A DNA stretch of 34,752 bases, from assembly GCA_015063695.1 (NCBI GenBank), contig SVTQ01000025.1, positions 1-34,752 of the forward strand, in the 5' to 3' direction. Below, in pieces: positions 8,755-17,853 of the stretch. Below the pieces are notes generated by a model. It searched no databases. It saw only the letters and a list, made by a program, of their open reading frames with translations, and had not been told where the DNA came from. This DNA is from Oscillospiraceae bacterium (GTDB lineage Bacteria > Bacillota > Clostridia > Oscillospirales > CAG-272). Position 1 is the stretch's first letter. Each line of letters begins with the position of its first letter. A program made the translations under genes and the position numbers.

Positions 8755-10650
8755 ATGCTTGAAAAGATCACCTCTCCCGCAGAGCTTAAAAAGCTGAAAA
8801 GCAGCGAGCTTCCAAAGCTCTGCGAGGAAATAAGAGAAAAAATAATAGAGACCGTCAGCGAAAACGGGGGACATCTGGGCTCAAATCTCGGTATTGTTGA
8901 GACCATTGTTGCCGTTCACCGTGTTTTTGACACTCCCGATGATGCCCTTATCTTTGACGTAGGCCATCAGTGTTACGCCCACAAGCTTCTGACGGGCAGA
9001 TACGAAAGCTTTTCCACCCTTCGCAAAACGGGCGGAGTCTCGGGTTTTGTAAATATTGAAGAGTCGCCTTATGATCCCTTTACCGAGGGACACAGCGGCA
9101 CTGCCCTCTCTCAGGCGCTGGGTCTTGCCACCGCAAAAGAACTTTCGGGCAGCTCAAACTACGTTGTCGCAATAATCGGAGACGGCTCCTTTACAAACGG
9201 AATGATCTACGAGGCGCTGAACAACTGCAAGGCTGCAGGCCGCCGTCTCATCATCATTCTCAACGACAACGAAATGTCCATTTCAAAGAACGTGGGCGGT
9301 CTTTCAAACCATCTTACAAAGATACGAACCAGCAAAAAGTATTTTGCCATAAAACACAAGATCAAGAAGAATTTCATAAAAATCCCTTATATCGGCAAAC
9401 CTCTTACAAATGCCGCACGTCACGTGCGTGACTTTATAAAAAGAGTTCTTGTTTCCGAAAATCTCTTTGAGTGCATGGGGATCGACTATATCGGCACCGT
9501 TGACGGGAACAATATTCACAAAATGCTCTCCGTCCTCGAAGAGGCGAAGACGAAGGATGTCTGCACCCTTGTGCACATACATACAAAGAAGGGCAAGGGC
9601 TATGCTCCTGCGGAAAACACCCCCGAAAAATACCACTCCACGGGAAAATTCGAAAGAGGTTCGGGCGAGGCTCTTAAAGCTTCATCCGAAAGCTTTTCAT
9701 CCGTTTTCGGAAAAACGGTATGCAACCTTGCAAAAGAGGACTCCCGTATATGTGCCGTAACCGCCGCTATGGAGGAAGGCACCGGACTTCTGCCCTTCAA
9801 GGAGAGCTATCCTTCAAGATTTTTTGACGTAGGTATTGCGGAAGAGCACGCGGTGACCTTTGCCGCAGGTCTCTCAAAAGGGGGTCTTCTCCCCGTTGTG
9901 GCACTTTACTCAACTTTCGCTCAAAGAGTTTACGACCAACTCTGGCACGACGTTGCAATTCAGAAGCTTCCCTTCGTGCTCTGCCTTGACAGAGCAGGAG
10001 CGGTCGAGGGCGACGGTATCACACATCAGGGACTTTTCGATGTTTCGGAATTTTCGGGAATTCCCGGAATTGAGATATATTCCCCCGAAACCTACGGCGA
10101 GCTTGAAGAGTCTCTTCGCCGTGCGACCATGAATAAAAAACTGAGCGTTGTAAGATATCCCAAAGGATGCGAGTCCGATTATGACAGAAGCGAATTTTTC
10201 TCAAAGGGAGACTACACCATGGCGACCCTTGGCGAGGGCGTACCCTTTGCGGCGATATGTACTTACGGCAGAATAACAGAAAGCGTATATCTTGGCGCAA
10301 AAGCTTTCCATGAAAAAACGGGTGTTCCCGTAAAATTCGTAAAGCTCGTGAAGATATATCCTCTCGACAAAGAAGCTCTCAGAGACGAGCTTTCGGGCGC
10401 TTCTGTTATGTACTTTGCAGAGGAAGGCATCGAAAGCGGAGGTATCGGCGAAAAACTTGCGTCATTTATGAGTGAAATTCACAGCGGCGCAAAGACAAAG
10501 CTCCGCGGCGCAACCGATTTTGTTGCCCACGGAAGCCTTTGCGATATCAACGAAAAGCTGGGCTTTACCCCTTCCGTTGTTGAAAACGACATAGAGAGCC
10601 TTTGGAACAGCTTGCTTTCCGAAAACAAGGAGGCGGCAGGGGTGATATGA
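8755..10650 (+). CDS. dxs: 1-deoxy-D-xylulose-5-phosphate synthase
   Basis: Dxs condenses pyruvate and glyceraldehyde 3-phosphate using thiamine diphosphate, the first step of the MEP isoprenoid pathway. The 631-residue protein is normal in length. It carries GHLGSNLG near the N-terminus, the thiamine-binding GDGSFTNG...NN motif, DVGIAEEHAVTFAAG (catalytic Glu) and the transketolase C-terminal domain with YSTFAQRVYDQ and GDGITHQG. The ATG at 8755 (MLEKITSPAELK) is preferred because the longer frame begins inside the promoter; its ribosome binding site is weak (GGGTA). The stop overlaps the ispE ATG by 4 bases (ATGA), so the two are translationally coupled. Confidence 0.97.
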   Translation: MLEKITSPAELKKLKSSELPKLCEEIREKIIETVSENGGHLGSNLGIVETIVAVHRVFDTPDDALIFDVGHQCYAHKLLTGRYESFSTLRKTGGVSGFVNIEESPYDPFTEGHSGTALSQALGLATAKELSGSSNYVVAIIGDGSFTNGMIYEALNNCKAAGRRLIIILNDNEMSISKNVGGLSNHLTKIRTSKKYFAIKHKIKKNFIKIPYIGKPLTNAARHVRDFIKRVLVSENLFECMGIDYIGTVDGNNIHKMLSVLEEAKTKDVCTLVHIHTKKGKGYAPAENTPEKYHSTGKFERGSGEALKASSESFSSVFGKTVCNLAKEDSRICAVTAAMEEGTGLLPFKESYPSRFFDVGIAEEHAVTFAAGLSKGGLLPVVALYSTFAQRVYDQLWHDVAIQKLPFVLCLDRAGAVEGDGITHQGLFDVSEFSGIPGIEIYSPETYGELEESLRRATMNKKLSVVRYPKGCESDYDRSEFFSKGDYTMATLGEGVPFAAICTYGRITESVYLGAKAFHEKTGVPVKFVKLVKIYPLDKEALRDELSGASVMYFAEEGIESGGIGEKLASFMSEIHSGAKTKLRGATDFVAHGSLCDINEKLGFTPSVVENDIESLWNSLLSENKEAAGVI

Positions 10651-11522
10651 AGAAAATAACACTTGATGCAAAGGCTAAGATAAATCTCTTTCTCGAAGTG
10701 ACGGGAAAAAGAGAAAACGGATATCACGATATTGAAAGCATCATGATGCAGATACCTCTATCCGATACCGTTACACTCCAAAAAACGAAAAACACGGGAG
10801 TAACCGAGATCGCTTCCGAAAGCACAGAATGTGCAAGGGTCAGCGATTTTTGCGCCCTTGACCCCAAAGAAAACCTCTGCTACAAGGCGGCGGAGCTTTT
10901 CATGTCAAAGCTTTACAGAAGCAGAGAAAAAGAAACAGGGATAAAAATAACAGTAAAAAAAAGAATTCCCGTTAAGGGCGGTATGGCCGGAGGCAGTGCC
11001 GATGCGGCGGCTGTTTTCAAGGGACTCAACCTTCTTTTCGGAGAGCCTTTTTCTACCGATGAGCTCTGCGATATCTCCTCATCTCTCGGAGCAGATATTC
11101 CCTTCTGCATAAGAGGAGGGGTTACCCTTTGCAGCGGCATTGGTGAGATAATGACACCAATCAGAACTACTGTCCCCCTTCACGGAATAGTTACCCTTGA
11201 AAAGGACGAAAAGCTCTCGACAGGAGCGGCGTATTCCAAGGTTGATGCCCTTACGAACAGAGAGATAAAGAGCGCAGACAAAATCGTTTCTGCTCTTGAA
11301 AAGGGCTCGGCAGAAGACGTTGCCCGTGAATGCTTCAACATTTTCGGTGTCGCCTGCGGTTATGACGACGGAGGAGCCCGTATTCTTCTTGAAAACGGAG
11401 CTTTAAATGCTACTCTCAGCGGCGCAGGCCCATCGGTTTTCGGGCTTTTCGATAATTCCGAAGCTATAAAAAAGTCGAAAAAAGCTCTTACTCTCGCAGG
11501 ATATCCTGTTTTTGAATTTTAA
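10647..11522 (+). CDS. ispE: 4-diphosphocytidyl-2-C-methyl-D-erythritol kinase
   Basis: IspE phosphorylates CDP-methylerythritol at the 2-hydroxyl, the fourth step of the MEP pathway. The 291-residue protein is a GHMP kinase: substrate motif AKINLFLEVTGKRENGYHD near the N-terminus, ATP-binding PVKGGMAGGSADAAA in the middle and the C-terminal LSGAGPSVFGLF. The start ATG at 10647 overlaps the dxs stop. AAGGAGG lies about 13 bases upstream with AGGGGTG nearer. Pairing two MEP genes in one transcript matches the role. An in-frame ATG 15 codons earlier lies inside dxs and is rejected. Confidence 0.96.
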   Translation: MKKITLDAKAKINLFLEVTGKRENGYHDIESIMMQIPLSDTVTLQKTKNTGVTEIASESTECARVSDFCALDPKENLCYKAAELFMSKLYRSREKETGIKITVKKRIPVKGGMAGGSADAAAVFKGLNLLFGEPFSTDELCDISSSLGADIPFCIRGGVTLCSGIGEIMTPIRTTVPLHGIVTLEKDEKLSTGAAYSKVDALTNREIKSADKIVSALEKGSAEDVARECFNIFGVACGYDDGGARILLENGALNATLSGAGPSVFGLFDNSEAIKKSKKALTLAGYPVFEF

Positions 11523-11602
11523 TTAAATAAAATTTGAAGCCGGTCTTCTTCAAATGAAGGCAGACTGTAAATAAATCTATTATTACACAGGTGGTGTTCC
11601 AT

Positions 11603-12742
11603 TTGAAAAACAGAAATAAAACAAGCAAGTCAAAAGGTGGATTTTTGAAGAAAAAGAACGTTACCCTCTCCCCCAAGGTATATTTTGTTAAGGCAATGGG
11701 ATCAATGGCGACGGGTCTTTTCGCTTCTCTTCTCATCGGAACTATCTTCTCGACCCTCGGAAAATTCATGGTAATTGAGACGATCCCGACGGGAGATTTT
11801 GCCTTCTTCTTCAAAGCGGTAAACTATGTCGGTGAGCTTCTAACGCAGGCAGGCTCCTACGCTTCTGCGGCGGCAGGTGCTGCTATCGGTGTTGCAATAG
11901 CTTATGCTTTGGAAGCTCCTCCACTCGTTCTGCTCTCGGCGGCGGCTGTAGGTATTGCCGGCAACGGCATCGGCGGGACCTTTATTATTGACGGTGCCGA
12001 AAAAGCCATAACGGCAGGCCCTGCAGGTGCATTTATTGCAGTTCTTATTGCAACGGAGCTCGGCAAGCTTGTTTCCAAAGAAACAAAGATCGATATTATC
12101 GTGACTCCCAGCGTTTCAATTCTCTCGGGTGTCGTAGTTGCAAAACTGCTCTGCCCCTACATAGCTTACGCAATGTACTATCTCGGAAGCTTCATAAACT
12201 ATGCGACTGAGCTTCGTCCCGTAGAAATGGGAATCATCATTTCCGTTCTTGTAGGTATTGCTCTGACATTACCCATAAGCTCCGCAGCTATCTGCGCCAT
12301 GATAGGTATCTCGGGCGTTGCAGGCGGTGCGGCTATCGCAGGATGCTGCGCTCACATGGTGGGTTTTGCAGTTATCAGTTACAAAGAGAATAAAACCGGC
12401 GGTCTTATCGCTCAGGGTCTCGGCACTTCTATGCTCCAGATGGGAAATCTTACGAGAAAACCCATACTCTGGCTTCCCGCTGTTATCATCTCCGCAGTTA
12501 CAGGTCCTCTTGCAAGCGCACTGTTCAAGCTTCAATGCGAAGGAGTTAACGCAGGTATGGGAACCTGCGGTCTCGTTGGTCCTCTCGGAATAATCACCGC
12601 AAATTGCGAAAAAAATACGCTTTACTATATCGGTCTTGTTCTCGTTTGCTTCGTTATCCCCGCAGTTCTTGCCGCAATTATCGGCTCACTCTTCAGAAAA
12701 TGGGGAATTATCAAAGAAGGCGACTTAAAGCTTGATTTGTAA
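11603..12742 (+). CDS. PTS EIIC-like membrane protein (PTS_EIIC_2 family)
   Basis: A 379-residue polytopic membrane protein with around ten hydrophobic helices rich in Gly and Ala, and the segments GIAGNGIGGTFI, GISGVAGGAAIAGCCAHMVG and GMGTCGLVGPLG, typical of the EIIC family sometimes called PTS_EIIC_2. Canonical EIIC proteins carry a sugar across the membrane while EIIA/EIIB phosphorylate it. No EIIA or EIIB domain is fused or adjacent, so the substrate and even PTS coupling are unproven. I favour a TTG start at 11603 because AGGTGG lies 8 bases before it; a GTG at 11591 would overlap that ribosome binding site. The gene is 10 bases upstream of tadA and about 80 bases after ispE. Confidence 0.82.
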   Translation: MKNRNKTSKSKGGFLKKKNVTLSPKVYFVKAMGSMATGLFASLLIGTIFSTLGKFMVIETIPTGDFAFFFKAVNYVGELLTQAGSYASAAAGAAIGVAIAYALEAPPLVLLSAAAVGIAGNGIGGTFIIDGAEKAITAGPAGAFIAVLIATELGKLVSKETKIDIIVTPSVSILSGVVVAKLLCPYIAYAMYYLGSFINYATELRPVEMGIIISVLVGIALTLPISSAAICAMIGISGVAGGAAIAGCCAHMVGFAVISYKENKTGGLIAQGLGTSMLQMGNLTRKPILWLPAVIISAVTGPLASALFKLQCEGVNAGMGTCGLVGPLGIITANCEKNTLYYIGLVLVCFVIPAVLAAIIGSLFRKWGIIKEGDLKLDL

Positions 12743-12752
12743 TTTTTAAGAT

Positions 12753-13301
12753 ATGCCAAAGAGATTTTATGATACAAACAGACCTATAAAGGTCACTAAG
12801 AATCTTCCCGAAGGAGTGGCAGACAGACTTCCCGAAGAAATTTCCGACGAGAGCAAAAGAAGAGAATTCTTTATGGGTGAAGCCCTGAAGCTTGCACGCC
12901 TTGCCGCTGAAAACGGTGACGTTCCCGTCGGGTGCGTTATCGTGCGCCATGACGAAATAATTGCCGCCGCCTATAACAGACGGGAGGCTGATAAATGTGC
13001 TACTTCCCACGCTGAAACGATTGCCATATCAAAAGCCTGTAAAGGGCTCGGCGGTTGGCGTCTTGTAGCATGTGAAATGTTCGTGACCCTTGAGCCCTGT
13101 CCCATGTGTGCGGGTGCAATAATGAACGCAAGAATTCCCAAGGTCTATATCGGCGCACCCGAAAAGAAGGGCGGTGCCATGGGCGGTCTTTTTGACTTAT
13201 TCTCTTTCGGAGTAAACCACAAGCCTGAAGTTTTCTCGGGGATTCTCGAAGAAGAATGCGCAGCCGTTATGCAGAAGTTTTTCAAGAAAAAAAGAAGCTG
13301 A
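12753..13301 (+). CDS. tadA: tRNA-specific adenosine deaminase TadA
   Basis: TadA converts adenosine 34 of tRNA-Arg(ACG) to inosine, which is needed for wobble decoding. The zinc-dependent deaminase core is clear: H-A-E at 86-88 (His ligand, catalytic Glu) and P-C-P-M-C at 115-119 (two Cys ligands), plus VPVGCVIV and the C-terminal helix. At 182 residues it is longer than usual because about 35 charged residues precede the normal beginning near EFFMGEALKLA. No ribosome binding site is visible before the ATG at 12753, only 10 bases after the previous stop, so translation may be coupled or begin further in. It is the last gene of its transcript, before a strong terminator. Confidence 0.95.
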   Translation: MPKRFYDTNRPIKVTKNLPEGVADRLPEEISDESKRREFFMGEALKLARLAAENGDVPVGCVIVRHDEIIAAAYNRREADKCATSHAETIAISKACKGLGGWRLVACEMFVTLEPCPMCAGAIMNARIPKVYIGAPEKKGGAMGGLFDLFSFGVNHKPEVFSGILEEECAAVMQKFFKKKRS

Positions 13302-13312
13302 CAATCGGCATC

Positions 13313-13364
13313 AAAAAAGCGGTATGAAATTTGCCAAGGCAAATTTCATACCGCTTTTGGTTTT
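13313..13364. terminator. Bidirectional intrinsic terminator
   Basis: A perfect 21-bp stem (13315-13335 with 13338-13358) and a 2-base loop, with A-rich flank on the left and TTTTGGTTTT on the right. It serves tadA on the plus strand and the large dockerin/SGNH gene on the minus strand, whose stop lies only 12 bases away. Confidence 0.92.
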
Positions 13365-13369
13365 ACATA

Positions 13370-16300
13370 TTAATACTGAATAAGAGATGTATTATTTACA
13401 AGCCCCTTATTTTCATTGAAGATCTGTCTCATATCGTTCATATTACCTGCACAAACGAGGTAGCTGTACTCAATGGGCTTGCCTGCTTTGAGGGTCATGG
13501 TGCGAAGAGGAGCGAAGTAGTTTGTTGAAGCGGCATTTTCGCTTGCGCTTCCGTCAAACATAAAGCGTCCTGCAACGATCTCTTCTGCACCGGGAACGTA
13601 GAGCCCTACGCCGAATCCCGTTGAATCATGGAAAGCAAACCAGTTTTCATTACCGCTTGTAATGTCGTAATACTGGCTCTTGTTTCCTGCCCAGAATTCA
13701 AGGTTCTCATAATCTGTATAAGCGCCTCCGGTCCAGGGAGAGTTGCCCGTGTACATACTGAAGGTATCAAGAGCCGATACCGTATAGAATGCGGGAAGCT
13801 CTTGAGCCGCTTTTGTATGAGTATAGGTTGAGAAGTCAACGAAGCGGTTATATACTTCAAGGAAATCTTCATGGAGAACATAATTGTTTTCCATGTAGCT
13901 GGGAGTAAGATGTCCGTTATGTCCCCAGTCCATAGGTCTTGTCTTTACGTATATTACGTCATCGGAAATAGTGAAGTCCACAAGTCTCGATGGATTTCTT
14001 GAAACGTCACCGCCCTGTACAGGGTTATATCTCCAAGCCTGTCCGTTCATAAGACCCATTTCATAAGGATCCCGGTCAATGCCGTAATAAGACTGCTGAA
14101 TAAGTCTGCCTTCATCGTATCTGTTGAGAAGGTTACCGTATTTTTCTATGCCGTCGTTGAGTTGTTCATAATGGGAGATGCCTCCGCCCATGGAGAGAAG
14201 CACACCGACCTTGACGTTTTCGTTTTCAAGAAAGATGGTCTCGCTGTAGTTATCATAATCCTCGGTATTTATTGCCTTGAGGGAGAAGGTTGAGGAGGAT
14301 GCGGAAATGGGATAGAGTACGATGGACTCGATCTCCGTTGCCATCTTGCCGTCGAAGTAGCCGAGAATAAGGGAGGTGAACGTTTTAGGCGCAGTTGTTG
14401 CTTCCAGGAAGAATTCATCGGAAACAACGGTGCCGTTTACATAGTAGTTTATAACGCCTCTTGTAAGGGTTGAAGCGGTATAGGTGAGGGTGAAGCGGTC
14501 AAAGGGCTCCTCGGGCTGATTGTCGGGAAGCACTGAGAGGTTATTGGGATATGTGAAAGAGTCGCCCGACGTGCCGTTATAATAGCCGTAGGATACCACA
14601 GTTGTTGTACCGCTCATGGGGATTATCTGCTGACCTGTCACAAGTGAAACGCCGTTCATAAGTCTGTTGGCTGTATTCACCTTATAGGTTGCCGCCCTTG
14701 CCGCAGCATTTGCGTTTTCGGAAAAAGTTACACTGCTCAGACAGAAGCTTTCTCCGTTTGCAAGGCCGGAAATCCTTATAACAAGTCCGCCAATACTTCC
14801 AGTCCAATCGGGATCTTCCTCAAAATCAAGGTCTGCATATCCCGCGGATGCACCTGCGCTTGCGCTGAACGTGCGCTTTGCGCTTTCTATCTCCTTGCCG
14901 TCTGAAAGAAGGGTCACTTCAACCTGCGCCGCCTTGTCTGTCATATAAACAAAGCCTGCGTGCTTATAAATATCCGCAGAAAGAGCCTTATCTGAAAGGT
15001 CAAGGGTCACCGTTACCTCACCGTCTGTCGTTGAAGTAACTGCCGCGGCAGTTTTCGTGCTGTCAAAGGAAATATCGGCAGTTTTTGTGCTGACTGTTTC
15101 CATTTCCCTTACGTTTGCAACTATCTTTTTTATTATCAGAGTGTCTTTTGAAGTTATTTCGCCGTCTCCGTTAACATCTGCCGCATTGGAAATAGTGTCT
15201 AAAATACCGGAAATATAGCGTTTGATCTTGAGAACATCTTTTGCGGTCACGTCCCCGTCACCCGTTACGTCACCGAGAAGATACTCCTCACCGCTTGAAG
15301 TAAGTCTCGCAGTGTCGTCTTCGCTGTCAAACACTATAAAGGAGTTTATGCCGGCATAGGTGTTTGAAAGGTTTCCGACGACCTTTGCGCCGTATTCATT
15401 CGCCTCGGACTGAGTTTCAAAGAGAGCAACTGCGTGAAGACTAAAGCTGTCACCGGCTTTATAATTACCAAAGGGGTCTATGCGGATGCTGTTTACGTCG
15501 CCCGACCATTTTGCCATACCGCCGACGTAAATAGTCTGACATGCCCACTCTCCCTTTACTGCGGTGAACTTGATGCTGAAGTCCTCACTCTCGCCCGTCT
15601 GAGCGGAGGTCGTAAAAAACACCTGGGTTTCGGAGGTATTGGAAACGGTTTCGGGAACTTTATAAACTATTGTAACGTATTTATACTGATTTGCGGAAAG
15701 ACCGCTTCCTGCGTAGGATATTCTCGCCCAGGGGTCGCCGCCGAGGGATACGATATCGGTGCATCGGTCTGCTGTATCAAGGGCTACGGAAACGCTGTTT
15801 TTTCCTTCAATAAGGGAAACTATCGCCTGATTATTAAACACGAGCTTTGTAAAGTCAATGTCCTCTCTGTCGTATTCCAGAGCGGTCTTGAGCTTATCGA
15901 TAGCCGCTTTTGCATCAGCAAGAGCTGCTCTCATTTCTTCCTCTGTTTCGGCAGATGTTATGAGCATTACCGCCGCTTCTTTTATAGCCTTTATCTCGGC
16001 CTGCTCCTCTGCTCTGTAGTCGGCAAGGTCTGCGTATCTTTCGAGAGAGGAAAGGCAAACGCTTCTTGTTTCCTCAATGTCGGAGAGAGTCATGGTTGCC
16101 ATTATCGCCTGTGTATAGAAACGGATAAAAAAGTCGTTGGGGTGATTTACGTTGTTACTTGTCATATCCACGTACTTCTTGGCACTTACCATATAATCAT
16201 GGATCTCCTGCATATTTACAAGAGCAACGCCCTCCCCTTCAAGTCTCTCAAGAACGGAAATGTACTGTTCGTGAAGACTGCTTGACATGGGAGTTTCTCT

Positions 16301-17782
16301 GTTGGGAACGCAGGGAGCCATAAGAATGAATTCGCAATTCGGATTCATTGTTCTGACAGATGCTATAATTGAACGCATATTTGCTTCGTATGTTGCAACG
16401 TCTACTCCGAGAGAACCGTCGTTAGTGCCGAAGCCGAGAAATACAAGATCGGGAACGTATTTTGAAATATTTTCATAAACGTTTTCAGCGCCCCACGCGG
16501 AAACTGTACCGCCGACTGCCGTATTTGCATAATCAATAACATTATGATTATATTCCTTTTTGAGAGCGGCTATCGTCATATCCGCCCAGATGGGCATGTT
16601 GGGATTTACCTTCACATATGAAGATGCATCGCATCCGTAGGTTACGCTGTCACCGTTGAACACAACGACAAGCCTCTCGCCGCTTTGAAGCTTTGCGTAG
16701 GTATTGGGGAGAAGGTGAAGCTTACTGCCGATAACGGGTCCCTCCCACGTGTCCTCGTGGGTATAGGTAACATTTAGCTGAAGCTTATGGAAATCAGCCA
16801 TTCTGTTAACGTTGGTCCAACCGCCGTCATTTGTAGCTATCCAATAGGTCGTGTTTTTGGGATCTGTATACGTCTTATAGTTGCTGTACGCATACCTGGG
16901 AATGCTTCCCGTAGGAAGAATGATAAGCTTTCCGTCTGATATAGTATAGTCAACTCCGTATTTGTATACCTTTCCGAGGGTTCCGTCGCGAACGGAGATA
17001 ATTCTCTTGACGTCGTACATGAGGGTCATTGGAGGAATTGAACCGTCGGGATCGCAAAGAGGAAATACGCTTTCATTATAAACAACGTTGTCCTTCCAGT
17101 ATTCTGTGAGATAAGTATCCTGGATATACCCCGTGCTCGCAAATATTCCTTCGGGAATATCACTTACATAGCCGTTTGCTCTTGCGGTATGCTTTTCGCT
17201 TGCCGCTTCTGCCGCTGCCGCGCTGTTACAGAAAACAACAGAGGAAACGTAGAAATAGTCCAGTACCTTTCCTGCCTGGAAAACGTCAAAACGGATGCTG
17301 TGAACAGCTCCCGTCCAGAAGGAAACACCGCTCATATCGATTATCTGAGTCTGATATTTGAAGGACTTGGAATGCTGCCAGATAACACTGCAGCCTGCCG
17401 TGGGTCCCGCAATGCTTCCCGCGCTCATAAACAGCTCCGTTTTGTTTGCGGTGTCTGCGTTTGTAACGGGAACCTTATAGGTTATTACAACGTACTTATG
17501 GGTGTCGGCAGAAACGGAAGCCGCACCTTCAACGTTGAGAAGCACGTAGGGGTCGACGGCAGTAGTTACATAAAACTCCATCGCCTCTTCATACTGATCA
17601 TAAGACACATTCAAGTTGTTGGGGTGCGCCCAATACTGAACCGCATCCGCGCTGTCAAAGACCAGCTCCACCGAGCCGTCAGCCGCAAGGCTCTTTTCGG
17701 GAGATGCGAAGCACATGCCCGTTATGACAGTGATGAGAGCCAGCGCAAGGGACAGTATTCTCTTGATACTTGTGTTTTTCAT
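13370..17782 (-). CDS. Secreted dockerin protein with SGNH/GDSL esterase domain and unassigned C-terminal domain
   Basis: A 1470-residue exported protein. In order: signal peptide (1-34, ending near SLAA); beta-sandwich module (about 36-190); SGNH hydrolase domain (about 365-560) with GDS and catalytic Ser379, GTND at 452-455 and His547 in NHPND; a helical FIVAR-like segment (580-635); a second beta-sandwich (645-800); an internal type I dockerin (835-893) with two calcium-binding repeats (DVTGDGDVTAKD and DVNGDGEITSKD); further sandwich sequence (900-1020 and 1090-1160); and a C-terminal region (1180-1470) shared with the upstream gene. SGNH enzymes often remove acetyl or other acyl groups from polysaccharides, and dockerins bind cohesins on a scaffoldin, so cell-surface glycan processing is likely. 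The C-terminal domain is not one I recognise; GRLIQQSYYG is its best motif. AGGAG precedes the ATG. It is probably co-transcribed with the preceding dockerin gene. Confidence 0.85.
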   Translation of the reverse strand: MKNTSIKRILSLALALITVITGMCFASPEKSLAADGSVELVFDSADAVQYWAHPNNLNVSYDQYEEAMEFYVTTAVDPYVLLNVEGAASVSADTHKYVVITYKVPVTNADTANKTELFMSAGSIAGPTAGCSVIWQHSKSFKYQTQIIDMSGVSFWTGAVHSIRFDVFQAGKVLDYFYVSSVVFCNSAAAAEAASEKHTARANGYVSDIPEGIFASTGYIQDTYLTEYWKDNVVYNESVFPLCDPDGSIPPMTLMYDVKRIISVRDGTLGKVYKYGVDYTISDGKLIILPTGSIPRYAYSNYKTYTDPKNTTYWIATNDGGWTNVNRMADFHKLQLNVTYTHEDTWEGPVIGSKLHLLPNTYAKLQSGERLVVVFNGDSVTYGCDASSYVKVNPNMPIWADMTIAALKKEYNHNVIDYANTAVGGTVSAWGAENVYENISKYVPDLVFLGFGTNDGSLGVDVATYEANMRSIIASVRTMNPNCEFILMAPCVPNRETPMSSSLHEQYISVLERLEGEGVALVNMQEIHDYMVSAKKYVDMTSNNVNHPNDFFIRFYTQAIMATMTLSDIEETRSVCLSSLERYADLADYRAEEQAEIKAIKEAAVMLITSAETEEEMRAALADAKAAIDKLKTALEYDREDIDFTKLVFNNQAIVSLIEGKNSVSVALDTADRCTDIVSLGGDPWARISYAGSGLSANQYKYVTIVYKVPETVSNTSETQVFFTTSAQTGESEDFSIKFTAVKGEWACQTIYVGGMAKWSGDVNSIRIDPFGNYKAGDSFSLHAVALFETQSEANEYGAKVVGNLSNTYAGINSFIVFDSEDDTARLTSSGEEYLLGDVTGDGDVTAKDVLKIKRYISGILDTISNAADVNGDGEITSKDTLIIKKIVANVREMETVSTKTADISFDSTKTAAAVTSTTDGEVTVTLDLSDKALSADIYKHAGFVYMTDKAAQVEVTLLSDGKEIESAKRTFSASAGASAGYADLDFEEDPDWTGSIGGLVIRISGLANGESFCLSSVTFSENANAAARAATYKVNTANRLMNGVSLVTGQQIIPMSGTTTVVSYGYYNGTSGDSFTYPNNLSVLPDNQPEEPFDRFTLTYTASTLTRGVINYYVNGTVVSDEFFLEATTAPKTFTSLILGYFDGKMATEIESIVLYPISASSSTFSLKAINTEDYDNYSETIFLENENVKVGVLLSMGGGISHYEQLNDGIEKYGNLLNRYDEGRLIQQSYYGIDRDPYEMGLMNGQAWRYNPVQGGDVSRNPSRLVDFTISDDVIYVKTRPMDWGHNGHLTPSYMENNYVLHEDFLEVYNRFVDFSTYTHTKAAQELPAFYTVSALDTFSMYTGNSPWTGGAYTDYENLEFWAGNKSQYYDITSGNENWFAFHDSTGFGVGLYVPGAEEIVAGRFMFDGSASENAASTNYFAPLRTMTLKAGKPIEYSYLVCAGNMNDMRQIFNENKGLVNNTSLIQY

Positions 17783-17821
17783 AATTTCTCCTCTCTGATA
17801 AGTTAAATCTTCCGGAAATTA

Positions 17822-17846
17822 CGGGTACCCTTTTTACGGGTACCCG
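17822..17846 (-). other. Perfect hairpin between the two dockerin genes
   Basis: CGGGTACCC (17822-17830) and GGGTACCCG (17838-17846) with a 7-base loop, 8 bases after the upstream gene's stop codon. On the minus strand no T-run follows it, so it is more likely an mRNA processing or stability element, or a partial attenuator, than a full terminator. Confidence 0.5.
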
Positions 17847-17853
17847 AAAAATT

